DNA of 64,000 nucleotides from Allohahella sp002354735 (GTDB lineage Bacteria; Pseudomonadota; Gammaproteobacteria; Pseudomonadales; Oleiphilaceae), in contig NZ_CP172312.1 of the NCBI RefSeq assembly GCF_047946665.1, positions 248,001-312,000 of the forward strand, read 5' to 3'. Shown here piece by piece: positions 36,401-44,822 of this stretch; position 1 is the first letter of the stretch, and each line of letters starts with the position of its first letter. The notes beneath the pieces were generated by a model, which did not search any database, was not told the DNA's origin, and was given only the letters and a program-made list of their open reading frames with translations. Made by a program: the position numbers and the translations under genes.

Positions 36401-38008
36401 GGCCTGCGAGACGCTTTCCGGGTCGAACTGGCGGATGCGCTTCGGGTGTCGAGCGAAATCGAGATCACGAGCTGTCGTTTGCTGAGAGAGTACTTGCAGG
36501 TCGACAGAGTGCTTTTCGAGAGCGTGGTGCCAAACGAGTCCGTCGAGAAGTATGAGTGCAGCACGGAGGGGCATACCATTGCCGATGACTTCCGGCCGTG
36601 GGGCAGGACTGCAGATCTTCCTGAGTGTTTTGAAGCTGGCAGAATCATCAGTGTCGATGATCTGTCATCGACGGAGACGCTATCCAGCGAACAACAGTCA
36701 GAATGCCGGAAGGCCGGTGTACAGTCGTTTGTGACAGCCTTCGTACACGTTGACAGTAATATTCCAGCAGCTCTGACGGTGCTGAGTGCGACGGCGAGAA
36801 ACTGGAGCAGTGCCGAGCGTGCTCTGGTGAAGGAAGTTGCCGAACGGACCCGCGATGCCATCGAGAGAATGCTGGCTGAGGAAGCCGTGTACGAACGTGA
36901 GCAGCAACTGCAGGGTGTGGATGAACGGAAAAATGAATTTCTCGCGGTGCTGTCTCACGAGTTGAGAAATCCGCTGGCGCCGATTCAGAACGCTGTTCAG
37001 ATCATTGAAAATTCGAAAACTGACAGTAGCGCTGCCAGGGATGCGCTGGCAATTCTGAAGCGTCAGGCGGGGCAAATGGCCCGTCTGATCGACGATCTGC
37101 TCGATCTGACCCGTATTGCCCGCGGCAAGATCCAGATCAATAAACAGAAGCTCGAACTGAACGAACTCGCTGTCTCCACAGTCAGAGATCATCAGAGTCT
37201 GTTCGAGGATAAGAAGATTCACCTGGAGTTCTCTCCTGCAGATGTCGAGCTCTGGATCACGGGTGATGACAATCGGCTGTCTCAGGGTATCGGGAATCTG
37301 TTGCAGAATTGCGTCAAGTTCACGCCTGTCGGTGGCGTCACCACGGTATCGCTACGGAAAGATGGCTCGGAAGCTGTGCTGACCGTAACGGATTCTGGCA
37401 TCGGCATGAGCCCCGATTTGCTCAACCGTCTGTTCCAGCCATTCTCACAGGGGCCGGCCGCGCTGGATCGCTCCAATGGGGGGCTCGGGCTGGGATTAGC
37501 GCTCAGCCGGCGGTTCATCGACCTGCACAGCGGCAGTATTACCGCCAGCAGCAAGGGTCCTGGCGAGGGTGCCGAGTTCATCATAAGGTTGGCTTTAGTG
37601 GACGCGCCAGCGGTGAAGGTTCCTAAACCAGAGAAGGCAGCGGTATCGAAAGTTCGTCGAATCCTGATCATTGAAGACAATGTCGATTCGGGATGCACCA
37701 TGCGCGACTTGCTGCAGCTGAGCGGCCATGAGGTCGAAATCGTTCATGAAGGCCAGCAGGGCCTGGAAAAGGCCAAAGACACTCATCCGGACGTTATTCT
37801 ATGTGATATTGGTTTACCTGGCATGGACGGTTATGAGGTGGCGCGCCAGGTGAGATCGGACGAGAGCCTGAATGATACGGTGCTCATCGCGCTTAGTGGC
37901 TACGCCATGCCCGAGGACCTGGAGCGCGCCTTTGCAGCGGGCTTCGATCATCATCTGGCGAAGCCAGCCAACCTGCAGAAGCTCAGCAGCATCCTCGATA
38001 TCGACTAA
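33413..38008 (+). CDS. CheB-CheR-PAS-GAF-histidine kinase-receiver fusion
   Basis: 1531 residues. Order of domains: CheB methylesterase (about 45-235; GIGASAGGL with catalytic Ser, VVHLSPD, TGTGSDGT), CheR methyltransferase (about 250-510; SIGCSTGEEAYTLAM for SAM), a long Glu/Leu-rich coiled coil (about 670-745, repeated 'NEELQS' units), two PAS-like domains, a GAF-like domain, HisKA (AVLSHELRNP), HATPase (DSGIGMS, GGLGLGLAL) and a C-terminal receiver (EDN, CDIGLPGMDG). Such 'CheB/CheR/PAS' hybrid kinases occur in soil and aquatic proteobacteria without a linked chemotaxis cluster, and none is present here. No clear ribosome site precedes the ATG. Confidence 0.93.
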   Translation: MTNNFRNDDSSTARQHQNEALETSESDTIVQASPEPTESGAYGPPIVGIGASAGGLAALKILLGTIPLDSGVAFVVVVHLSPDYESHLSSLLQVKAEIPVQQVQGEVKVEPNTVYVIPPGQNLSSIDSHLRLTKLESERRARAPVDHFFRTLSKSHDGNSAAIILTGTGSDGTLGIQEVKQKGGLTIVQDPVEAEFDGMPRSAINTGIIDIVLPLDEMVAYVLRFLKTSPRLPAAEDEPDSARPLLKTILSVVRAREGRDFSRYKQSTIMRRIRRRMQLAHLEELSDYLELLQTTPEEVVELVNDFSITVTSFFRDPEVFDELAQKVIPRLFANAFEDESIRIWSIGCSTGEEAYTLAMLMLEHAEDTQSDRAIQIFASDMHEHSLKRAREGLYPGDIETDVSQERLERFFRKENGAYRVKKEVRDLVVFSPHNFLSDPPFSRMNLIVCRNVLIYLQRTLQPDIIELFHYSLKAPGYLLLGTAETVTQSHLFVPENKTNGLYARRNVPVSEPRLPVFPFTRTRHKDDDQPKAPAPVPSYGALHHRMVERYAPPSVLVNSDNRMVHLSRRAGRYMMHPGGVPTTNIFKLVREELQVELNAALQGALGGEEPCVSRPVPLRIDGELREVTVYARRGSGDEDDDYVLIVFDERDPALLQVDAEAQDGTSAAASRELELELELTKRRLQAAIDEYETGQEEMRASNEELQSANEELRSTLEELETSKEELQSINEELQTANQENRHRVAELSQLSDDLQHLMAATHIATLFLDRKLRILRFTPQIGELFNLRTVDKGRPLSDLTHRLNYDRLMQDAEGVLKDLIPSEREVRDSQDNWYLARMRPYRTADDRIEGVVLTFFDISDHKQAELALRKSEERYRTLFESMDEAFCVVEKADENDPALTIVAANSAFHRLTNSTVLVGRRIHEATPKLLPFWQNVFDRLGSSQEAARYQCPRSVFGRAVEAHAFRLPSSHDDAHVAVLLADIDDHKRVEEALREAGLRDAFRVELADALRVSSEIEITSCRLLREYLQVDRVLFESVVPNESVEKYECSTEGHTIADDFRPWGRTADLPECFEAGRIISVDDLSSTETLSSEQQSECRKAGVQSFVTAFVHVDSNIPAALTVLSATARNWSSAERALVKEVAERTRDAIERMLAEEAVYEREQQLQGVDERKNEFLAVLSHELRNPLAPIQNAVQIIENSKTDSSAARDALAILKRQAGQMARLIDDLLDLTRIARGKIQINKQKLELNELAVSTVRDHQSLFEDKKIHLEFSPADVELWITGDDNRLSQGIGNLLQNCVKFTPVGGVTTVSLRKDGSEAVLTVTDSGIGMSPDLLNRLFQPFSQGPAALDRSNGGLGLGLALSRRFIDLHSGSITASSKGPGEGAEFIIRLALVDAPAVKVPKPEKAAVSKVRRILIIEDNVDSGCTMRDLLQLSGHEVEIVHEGQQGLEKAKDTHPDVILCDIGLPGMDGYEVARQVRSDESLNDTVLIALSGYAMPEDLERAFAAGFDHHLAKPANLQKLSSILDID

Positions 38009-38009
38009 C

Positions 38010-38438
38010 TCATAGCGCCTCATTGCCGTTCAGCGTAAGGACGAGCCTGCGGCTGCTACCATGGTCACGGTGCTCGCAGAGATAGACGCCTTGCCAGGTG
38101 CCAAGCCTGAGCTGCCCATCCGAAACGGGGAGCAGAACGCTACTGCCCAGCAAGCTCGATTTCAGATGTGCAGGCATGTCGTCGGGTCCTTCGTCCCGAT
38201 GCTGATAATAGGGCTCGTTCTCCGGAACCGCACGGTTGAAGAAGCGTTCGAAGTCGCCACGTACACTGGCATCGGCATTCTCATTCACCGTGAGTGACGC
38301 AGACGTATGCAGGATAAAGACATGCAGGAGGCCGGTTACTACATCCTGCATTTCTGGCAGGCCTCGCTCTATCTCATCCGTAATGAGATGAAAGCCTCGC
38401 GACCGTGGCTTGAGTGACAGCTCTTTCTGTATCCACAT
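38010..38438 (-). CDS. YjbQ family protein (UPF0047)
   Basis: 142 residues from ATG 38438 behind GAGAGG. Family landmarks are HTSASLTVNENAD, FFNRAVPEN, YQHRDEGPDDMPAHLKSSLLGSS and GTWQGVYLCEHRD, the His/Asp-rich metal-site motifs. E. coli YjbQ has weak thiamin phosphate synthase activity in vitro, but the physiological role is not settled. Convergent with the hybrid kinase (one base apart); its start is 44 bases beyond the cobB stop. Confidence 0.88.
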   Translation of the reverse strand: MWIQKELSLKPRSRGFHLITDEIERGLPEMQDVVTGLLHVFILHTSASLTVNENADASVRGDFERFFNRAVPENEPYYQHRDEGPDDMPAHLKSSLLGSSVLLPVSDGQLRLGTWQGVYLCEHRDHGSSRRLVLTLNGNEAL

Positions 38439-38482
38439 GGGTGGCCTCTCCGTAAACCATGGAAAATGGATCTGCCCGGACA

Positions 38483-39301
38483 TCACGTGTGTCGCCTGGC
38501 CACGGCTTCAAGCAAGGCGGGCAGAACAGTGCCGGCCTTGCCACGTAGGCTGATGGTGGCTCGATCGTCCAGCGCAGTGACTTCGGGGTTGACCTGTATG
38601 ACCCGCCCTCCAGCATCGAGCACGATGCCCGGCAAGTGCGCCGCTGGATAGACCAGTGAGGATGTGCCTACGCACAGCAGCACGTCGCACTGCCTTGCTG
38701 CAGTCTCGGCGGCTTCCCATGCCTTAGCTGGCAATAGTTCACCAAACCACACAACCGAGGGCCGAACGTACGCGCCGCAATGCTGGCAGCAGGGTGGGAG
38801 CTCGTCCTTTGCAGGCTGCTCGTGTCTGGGGACATCAGCAGCTGGCTCTGGCGCTGAAATGTACGGCGCCTCGCATTCGAAGCAGTGCGAAGCGTCGAGC
38901 TTACCATGCAGGTGGATGACATCCGTGCTGCCTGCGCGCTCGTGCAGGTCATCCACGTTCTGCGTCACTATGGCAAAATTGCCAAGCCTGCACGCCAGTT
39001 CGACCAGCGCCAGATGGCCCGCATTGGGGGCAACCTTGCGCAGATCGCGGCGACGCTGCTGGTACCATTGCCAGACCAGGCCTGGATTGCGCTCAAACGC
39101 TTCAGGTGTGGCCAGCTCCTCGGGTTTGAACTTTGCCCATAGACCAGCCTGAACGTCACGAAAAGTTGGTATCCCGCTCTCGGCTGAGATGCCCGCACCA
39201 GTCAGCACAAACAATCGACTGCCAAGGAGCATGTCCGCTGCCCCTTCGAGAGCAGAGTGCCTGGACTGAGCGTCGTCAGAGTGATTTCCAGCGTCCATCA
39301 T
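38483..39301 (-). CDS. cobB: NAD-dependent protein deacylase (sirtuin)
   Basis: About 272 residues from ATG 39301. Sirtuins use NAD to remove acyl groups from lysines. NAD-binding GAGISAESGIPTFRD, catalytic His in VIHLHGKL (with QNVDDLHERAG), and a zinc site made by CFEC and CQHC are all present. The WYQQRR stretch has the Tyr-x-x-Arg pair found in class III sirtuins able to remove succinyl and malonyl groups. The frame extends 12 codons upstream to 39337 without an evident site. Confidence 0.93.
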   Translation of the reverse strand: MMDAGNHSDDAQSRHSALEGAADMLLGSRLFVLTGAGISAESGIPTFRDVQAGLWAKFKPEELATPEAFERNPGLVWQWYQQRRRDLRKVAPNAGHLALVELACRLGNFAIVTQNVDDLHERAGSTDVIHLHGKLDASHCFECEAPYISAPEPAADVPRHEQPAKDELPPCCQHCGAYVRPSVVWFGELLPAKAWEAAETAARQCDVLLCVGTSSLVYPAAHLPGIVLDAGGRVIQVNPEVTALDDRATISLRGKAGTVLPALLEAVARRHT

Positions 39302-39412
39302 GTTCCATACGTGTCTGATTTGGCTTAAGATGATCAATCATATTCGATGCCGGCGCTGATATCGTTAGTCTGTACAGCAGTTCGATGGAACCCTTCTTCA
39401 GGATTGCTCGCC

Positions 39413-41677
39413 GTGAACGCTATCAGCTATGCCGCGCTGCTCGAAGCGCAGCAGTCAGTCATCGAAAAAATCGCGCTCGGCAACGACCTTCCCAGCTGTC
39501 TCGATTTCATCTGCCGCCGAATCGAATCGATCATTGACTCGCCGCTAGTCAGAAGTTCCATCATGATATTGCATGGGGACACACTCTCCCATGCTGCCGC
39601 ACCCTCCTTGCCTGATAGCTACTGTAGCGCTGTGGACGGATTGTCCATCGGCCCTGGCATGGGCTCATGTGGCACGGCTGCCTATACCGGCGATCAGATC
39701 ATAGTGAGTGACATCGCTCAGGATCCGCTCTGGAAAGATTTTCGTGACCTTGCGATGGGGCATGGCCTTCATGCGTGCTGGTCTACGCCGATTCGAGCAT
39801 CGGATGATACGGTCATCGGCAGCTTTGGTATCTATTATCTCACACCCAAGCTGCCGGATCCTTTTCATCTCGAACTCATTGATCGCTTCAGCCGTCTTTC
39901 GAGTCTCGCCATAGAAACTGATAGAGCCAGGCAGCGTGAAGCGCAACTGAGTCATCGTCTTGCGCAGGCCAAGGGGAAGCTTGAGGCCTTTATCGAAGTC
40001 ATGCCTGATATTGCCCTTATCATTGATGAGGCCGGCGTCTGTGTCGACATATACGGCGCGGATACACACCTCCTGGTCAAATCGCCTTCTGAAATGAAGG
40101 GGCATACGATGCAGAGTCTGTTGCCGGCGGAGCATGCAGAGTGCTTCATGAAGGTAGTGAAGACTGCGCTGTCCTCACCGGGTGTGCAGCTCCACGAATA
40201 TACGCTGACTGTCCAGGGTGGGCTCAGAGTATTCGAAGCCAGGGTAGTGCGCCTGGAGGGTTATCTGGAAGAAAAGCCAGAGGCTCCACACGTGCTTTGG
40301 CTGGCACGAGATATAACGGCCAGGAAGAGGGCTGATGAACAGATTGAGCAGCTCGCCTTTTATGACCCGCTGACGTCTCTGCCGAACCGCCGCCTGCTGA
40401 AAGATCGATTGCAGTCGGCCCTCGATCGCGCCGGACGTCACCACGAGTACAGCGCCCTCCTGTTCCTGGATCTCGACGGCTTCAAGCGCATCAACGACGC
40501 CCTTGGTCATGCTGTGGGGGACCAACTGCTGTGTGCTGTCGTGACGCGACTGAAATCCTTGCTGAGGGAGGCCGACACGCTTTCCCGTCTTGGCGGTGAC
40601 GAGTTCATCATTCTGCCGGATCTGTCGGACAGGGACGCTGGTGAAGTTGCTGATGAGGTCGCAAGCCTGGCATCAAAGATTCTCCGGGCCTTCGACGAGA
40701 CCTTTCAGCTCGAGGGCAATATGTATCATATTGGGGTGAGCATAGGGATCAGTCTCATTGATGACGCCCACCGTACGGCCGACCGGATCATACAGCACGC
40801 TGACACGGCCATGTATCAGGCCAAGAAGCTCGGTGGCTCATGTATGGTGTTTTTTGAACCTGAGCTACAAACGGCAGCCGATGAGCGAATACAACTCGAG
40901 AGAGAACTCGGCTCAGGCATCGCCAATGGACAGTTTCAGGCTTACTTCCAGCCCCAGTTCAACCTTACGGGTTCGCACATAGGGGCCGAGGCGCTTATTC
41001 GCTGGCAGCACCCGACTCGGGGCCTGGTGCTGCCGGATGAGTTCATTCCATTTGCAGTCCAGTCTGACTTCATCCATAAGCTGCATACCCTCATGCTGAA
41101 ACAGGTTTGTGAAGTGCTGGTGCAGTTGGAGAGGCTTCATGTCCTGCCGGCAGGGTTTACCATTGCGGTAAATATTTGCCCACGCCAGTTCCGTGATCAT
41201 CGGCTGCAGGATGAGCTCGCGAAAACGCTCGAGATCTACGGCGTGCCGCCAGCACAGATTAAACTCGAAATCACTGAAAGCCTGATGGTGGATGCGCTGC
41301 AGGACGCCGCCGATCAGTTAAGTCGTCTGCGGGCGATGGGCTGCAAGGTCTCGCTGGATGATTTTGGAACAGGGTACTCGTCGCTTAGCTATCTTCAGCA
41401 TTTTCCGCTCGACGAGCTCAAGATCGACAAGAGTTTTGTGCACGCCATGCATGGCGGCGTCGGCGGAACCGCCATAGTGGATGCTGTAATCGCGTTAGCT
41501 AACCAGTTCGGTTTTTCCGTGATTGCAGAAGGCGTCGAAAGCGTGGAGCAAGTCCAGCTCTTGAACCAAAAGCCTATTAATGGCCTCCAGGGCTTCCAGA
41601 CCTGTCGTCCACTGCCGGCTGATGCCTTCATCGCCACGGTAGTGAAGGGCAACGAGCATAAGGCCACACTGCTGTGA
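39413..41677 (+). CDS. GAF-PAS-GGDEF-EAL protein, both c-di-GMP domains intact
   Basis: 754 residues from GTG 39413 (behind AGGA); ATG 39347 would add 22 residues but has no ribosome site. GAF domain about 20-185, PAS about 200-320, GGDEF about 330-490, EAL about 505-754. The cyclase signature RLGGDEF is intact, and an RxxD inhibitory site (READ) lies five residues upstream of it. EAL has EALIRW, Asn in VNICPRQF, EITES, DDFGTGYSS, KIDKSFV and AEGVES, so catalytic residues for hydrolysis are present. The last segment (NGLQGFQTCRPLP) is slightly off the family's QGY. Potentially bifunctional, with the GAF/PAS part choosing the direction. Confidence 0.92.
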   Translation: MNAISYAALLEAQQSVIEKIALGNDLPSCLDFICRRIESIIDSPLVRSSIMILHGDTLSHAAAPSLPDSYCSAVDGLSIGPGMGSCGTAAYTGDQIIVSDIAQDPLWKDFRDLAMGHGLHACWSTPIRASDDTVIGSFGIYYLTPKLPDPFHLELIDRFSRLSSLAIETDRARQREAQLSHRLAQAKGKLEAFIEVMPDIALIIDEAGVCVDIYGADTHLLVKSPSEMKGHTMQSLLPAEHAECFMKVVKTALSSPGVQLHEYTLTVQGGLRVFEARVVRLEGYLEEKPEAPHVLWLARDITARKRADEQIEQLAFYDPLTSLPNRRLLKDRLQSALDRAGRHHEYSALLFLDLDGFKRINDALGHAVGDQLLCAVVTRLKSLLREADTLSRLGGDEFIILPDLSDRDAGEVADEVASLASKILRAFDETFQLEGNMYHIGVSIGISLIDDAHRTADRIIQHADTAMYQAKKLGGSCMVFFEPELQTAADERIQLERELGSGIANGQFQAYFQPQFNLTGSHIGAEALIRWQHPTRGLVLPDEFIPFAVQSDFIHKLHTLMLKQVCEVLVQLERLHVLPAGFTIAVNICPRQFRDHRLQDELAKTLEIYGVPPAQIKLEITESLMVDALQDAADQLSRLRAMGCKVSLDDFGTGYSSLSYLQHFPLDELKIDKSFVHAMHGGVGGTAIVDAVIALANQFGFSVIAEGVESVEQVQLLNQKPINGLQGFQTCRPLPADAFIATVVKGNEHKATLL

Positions 41678-41711
41678 TCCTGTGCCGTGCACTACCGTAT
41701 TCTCCTCAGGT

Positions 41712-42491
41712 ATGAGAATCATTTCAGGAGGCGTGACATTGGGTATTTTGAGGCAGGCATGGGCGTTGATCAGGCGACAGGAGCTTTCAATGCTGCTGAC
41801 CTTGTTCGTACTGGCGGGGATAGCCTGGACATTTATCTGGGTCACCGGTGAGGTTGTCGGTGGTGACAGTCATGCCCTGGATGAGCAGCTGCTGATGTCG
41901 ATGCGGACGGCATCAGATCCATCGGATCCAGTTGGACCACACTGGGTTGAAGAGCTCATGCGGGACATTACCGGACTTGGTGGGGTGGGCGTGCTGACAT
42001 TCCTCACGCTGGTCGTGGCCGGTTTTCTCGTGCTTCAGAGAAAAGGCAAGGTGGCGCTGGTAGTGCTCGTGACCATCGGTAGTGGCATCGCACTGAGTCT
42101 GTTGATGAAAATGGGCTTCGACCGGCCGAGGCCAGAGTTGGTGCCCCATGAGAGCTACGTTTACACCACGAGTTTCCCCAGCGGGCACTCGATGATGTCG
42201 GCCGTGGTGTACCTGTCGCTGGCCAGTCTGCTGGCGCGGGTGCAACAGAACCGCAAGGTCAAAATCTATCTGCTCGCTGTTGCGATGGTGCTGACCATGA
42301 TGATTGGTATAAGTCGGGTATATATGGGCGTACATTGGCCCACCGATGTGCTGGCGGGCTGGATGGCTGGTGCCTTCTGGGCGCTGCTGTGCTACATGGT
42401 CACGAGACACCTGCAGCACAGCGGGGCAGTCGAGCCGGAGGGGCTCGACGAAGACCCGGACGCCGTGAAAACGTCGCTTACTGGCCGCTGA
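41712..42491 (+). CDS. PAP2-family membrane phosphatase
   Basis: About 259 residues from ATG 41712. The PAP2 catalytic motifs are KMGFDRPRP (KxxxxxxRP), SFPSGHSM (PSGH) and SRVYMGVHWPTDVLAG (SRxxxxxHxxxD), on predicted periplasmic loops among five to six membrane helices. Likely substrates are undecaprenyl diphosphate or phosphatidate/PG-phosphate. The N-terminus is a little ragged (an upstream frame starts at 41682). Its 3' end overlaps the convergent pectate lyase by 14 bases. Confidence 0.88.
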   Translation: MRIISGGVTLGILRQAWALIRRQELSMLLTLFVLAGIAWTFIWVTGEVVGGDSHALDEQLLMSMRTASDPSDPVGPHWVEELMRDITGLGGVGVLTFLTLVVAGFLVLQRKGKVALVVLVTIGSGIALSLLMKMGFDRPRPELVPHESYVYTTSFPSGHSMMSAVVYLSLASLLARVQQNRKVKIYLLAVAMVLTMMIGISRVYMGVHWPTDVLAGWMAGAFWALLCYMVTRHLQHSGAVEPEGLDEDPDAVKTSLTGR

Positions 42492-43626
42492 TATTGGCGC
42501 TTGTACAGCTCTTCCACTTGCCGATACAGATCGAACCGGCATTGTCGAGTGTGCTATTGGTGATGCGCGCCGTGGAAACAGGGCTGTCGGTTCTGAAGAT
42601 ACCTTCCTTCAGGTTCGAGATGCTGCAGTTGTCGACCGTGATGGAAATCGGGAACGTGGTGCCGCCGTTCTGACGAATGAACTTGCCCATGCTGTCAACC
42701 TTGCAGGCGCTCACGCTGATCGTGCTGGCCGCGTTGGCCTGCAGGAACTTGTCACTGCCGTCGTAGGCTTCGATGTTCCTCAGCACGACCTTACCCCCGC
42801 TCGATTTGATGGTCAGCGCGTCTTCACCGACGTTGGTCCAGCGCACGTTTTCGACTGTGGCGCCGTTGTAGACGTGAATACCATCGGCGCCATTGTTGCC
42901 AATGATAACGTTCTTCAACGTGGCGCCATTTTCCAGCCGGAACACCGGCTTCTGGCTTTCATTCTGGCTGCCATCGCCCAGGGCTGAAGTCGGGTTGAAG
43001 GTTTTGCACTTGCCGTCGAAAACGCCACCGTTCACACGAATAGTCTCCGCAACAGTCTGGCTGCCAGTCGACTTGCAGTTGGAACCGCGGTTCGGCAAGG
43101 TCGTCGGTGGCTGTCCTGTGCTGCCGTCTGTGGTCACAGGGCGGAAGTACCACTTCTGGTTGTCTCCGCCAAGAAGCGGCCATTGACGCACATCAGCGCC
43201 TGCTGTCTTGTTCCAGCCCCAGACATCGAGCGCCATGCCGCTGTGACGCGAAACTACGGTGTAGTAGCCATCGCCAGCTGCCCTGATCTGCCACTGCTGA
43301 TTGTAGTTGCCGGTGGAAGACCACTGACGGATATCACCGCCCGCAGCTGTGCTGAACTCGAATACGTCGAGGGACTTGCCACTGTGCACGGCATGAATGG
43401 TGTAATAGCCATTACCAAGGTTCTCGACCTTGAAGTGCTGGTTTCTGGCACCCCTGTAATCCCACTGGATGGCATCAGCGCCGTCAGCCGAGCTGGCGCC
43501 AGCAACGTCCAGTGCGAGATTGCTGTGTTTGGCGATAAGGGCGTATTGACCGGTAGCAACTTCTGCAGTTGCGAATGGGGTGAGCGTAGCGAAGGTAAGG
43601 GCAATAGTTATTTTTTTATATGACAT
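42478..43626 (-). CDS. Secreted PL3 pectate lyase with N-terminal ricin-type lectin
   Basis: 382 residues from ATG 43626 behind AGGA. A signal peptide (about 1-21) leads to a ricin B-type domain (about 22-160) with three related repeats, each ending near NQHF, NQQW or NQKW; a Pro/Thr/Gly linker; and a PL3 beta-helix (about 185-382) with FDGKCKTF, QKPVFRLENGATLKNVIIG, ADGIHVYNGATVENV, GEDALTIKSS and KFIRQNGG. PL3 enzymes cleave polygalacturonate by beta-elimination using an Arg and Ca2+. Lectin-first PL3 arrangements seem uncommon. It points to use of plant or algal pectin. Confidence 0.88.
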   Translation of the reverse strand: MSYKKITIALTFATLTPFATAEVATGQYALIAKHSNLALDVAGASSADGADAIQWDYRGARNQHFKVENLGNGYYTIHAVHSGKSLDVFEFSTAAGGDIRQWSSTGNYNQQWQIRAAGDGYYTVVSRHSGMALDVWGWNKTAGADVRQWPLLGGDNQKWYFRPVTTDGSTGQPPTTLPNRGSNCKSTGSQTVAETIRVNGGVFDGKCKTFNPTSALGDGSQNESQKPVFRLENGATLKNVIIGNNGADGIHVYNGATVENVRWTNVGEDALTIKSSGGKVVLRNIEAYDGSDKFLQANAASTISVSACKVDSMGKFIRQNGGTTFPISITVDNCSISNLKEGIFRTDSPVSTARITNSTLDNAGSICIGKWKSCTSANISGQ

Positions 43627-43662
43627 TTCGAGGTCCTGACTTTTTCTGGTTACACGGGCTTC

Positions 43663-43679
43663 AAGCCCCAACGGGGCTT
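43663..43679 (-). other. GC hairpin upstream of pectate lyase
   Basis: AAGCCCC / GGGGCTT with a three-base loop, 37 bases before the pectate lyase start and about 90 bases downstream of the hemerythrin stop on the same strand. Without a T-run it is only a possible terminator or leader hairpin. Confidence 0.3.
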
Positions 43680-43766
43680 CCGAGCGTCCAAAGTAAAGTT
43701 CAGTCGAGGCCTTGTCATCGTCGGATTGAGGCGGTTTGCTGCATCTGAGACATGCTTCACGATCGG

Positions 43767-44234
43767 TTAGAGAACCAGTAGGTCACTCCGATCCTTACTA
43801 TCTTCATCGGCTTTTGCCTGCCGGTACAAGGCGCCGAGCCTGGCCTTCTGCTCAGACGATAGCATGAGCTGACCAACCGGAAAGAGTTCATTCTCCTCTT
43901 CGTCAAGATGCCGATTCACCAGAGTCTGCAGTTGCTGGAACGTGCCGGCCCAGTCAGTAGGCGCTTCGCCTTTCCCGCCCAATACCTTGATCAGGTCGAC
44001 AATGGCATCATGTTCGGCAATGTGCTCGCTCTCATCGTGTGAAGGACTTTCGCCAAGCATGGAGTCGTATAGCGAGCGCTCTTCAGCCTTGGCATGCGCA
44101 ATGAGCGCCTTGCCGAGGGCTATGAAAGCTGGCGAGCGGCGGTGGTTATCGTGTTTACATTCGTCCACGGCGGTCATCAAGGCTCTGATCGCTGCGTGGT
44201 CCCTGATCACGGCCTGAAAAATGTCGTCTGCCAT
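43767..44234 (-). CDS. Hemerythrin-like protein 1
   Basis: 155 residues from ATG 44234. A four-helix bundle with di-iron ligands in RDHAAI, HAKAEE, EHIAEHD and NRHLDEEENELF, matching the H-HxxxE-HxxxH-HxxxxD/E pattern. Hemerythrin-like proteins bind O2 or NO or act in iron/oxidative stress; which applies cannot be told. It is a paralogue of the protein at 44805, with the same C-terminal KDRSD. Confidence 0.85.
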   Translation of the reverse strand: MADDIFQAVIRDHAAIRALMTAVDECKHDNHRRSPAFIALGKALIAHAKAEERSLYDSMLGESPSHDESEHIAEHDAIVDLIKVLGGKGEAPTDWAGTFQQLQTLVNRHLDEEENELFPVGQLMLSSEQKARLGALYRQAKADEDSKDRSDLLVL

Positions 44235-44372
44235 GTCGCAAAATCCTCTGTTGCTGACCGGGTCGCTCTGTAAGCAGTCGCGGTTGTTCAAGCTAAGGAT
44301 AGATCACGTGGACGCAGGCGTTGGTCATTGCTACCTTAGCCACTTCAGGATTGATCTGTTAAAGGACATGAT

Positions 44373-44822
44373 ATGCGCGAAACACAGTACGCCGGCTTCT
44401 GGATTCGTGCAGGTGCCGCACTGATAGACTCCGTCCTGGTCCTGATCATCATAGCCCCACTGCTTACTTTCATCTACGGCAGAGGCTATTGGCGAGGTGA
44501 GGCCTTCATCTATGGCCCTGCAGACGTGCTCATATCCTACGTCGCGCCAGCCATACTGGTCATCCTGTTCTGGATCTACAAATCGGCAACGCCGGGCAAG
44601 CTCTGGTTGAACATCGAAATCGTCGATGCTGAAACCGGTGGCCGTCCAAGTAAGTGGCAATTGATCAAGCGGTACCTGGCCTACTACGTTTCGTTGCTGC
44701 CGTTCTGCCTGGGCTTCTTCGCCGTCGGCAGCGATCGGCGCAAACAGGGCTGGCACGACAAGCTGGCTGGCACGCTTGTCGTCCGCAGGGGAAAAGGCGA
44801 AACCTCAGGGCAGGAAGTCTGA
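44373..44822 (+). CDS. RDD-family membrane protein
   Basis: 149 residues, ATG behind AAGGA. RDD proteins are small integral membrane proteins with three helices; here YAGFWIRAGAALIDSVLVLII is the RDD core (Arg and Asp in the first helix), with later helices at about 50-75 and 95-120 and a polar C-terminal tail. Some family members are Na+/H+ antiporters, most are unknown. It lies between two hemerythrin genes on the opposite strand, and its 3' end overlaps the second by 18 bases. Confidence 0.82.
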   Translation: MRETQYAGFWIRAGAALIDSVLVLIIIAPLLTFIYGRGYWRGEAFIYGPADVLISYVAPAILVILFWIYKSATPGKLWLNIEIVDAETGGRPSKWQLIKRYLAYYVSLLPFCLGFFAVGSDRRKQGWHDKLAGTLVVRRGKGETSGQEV

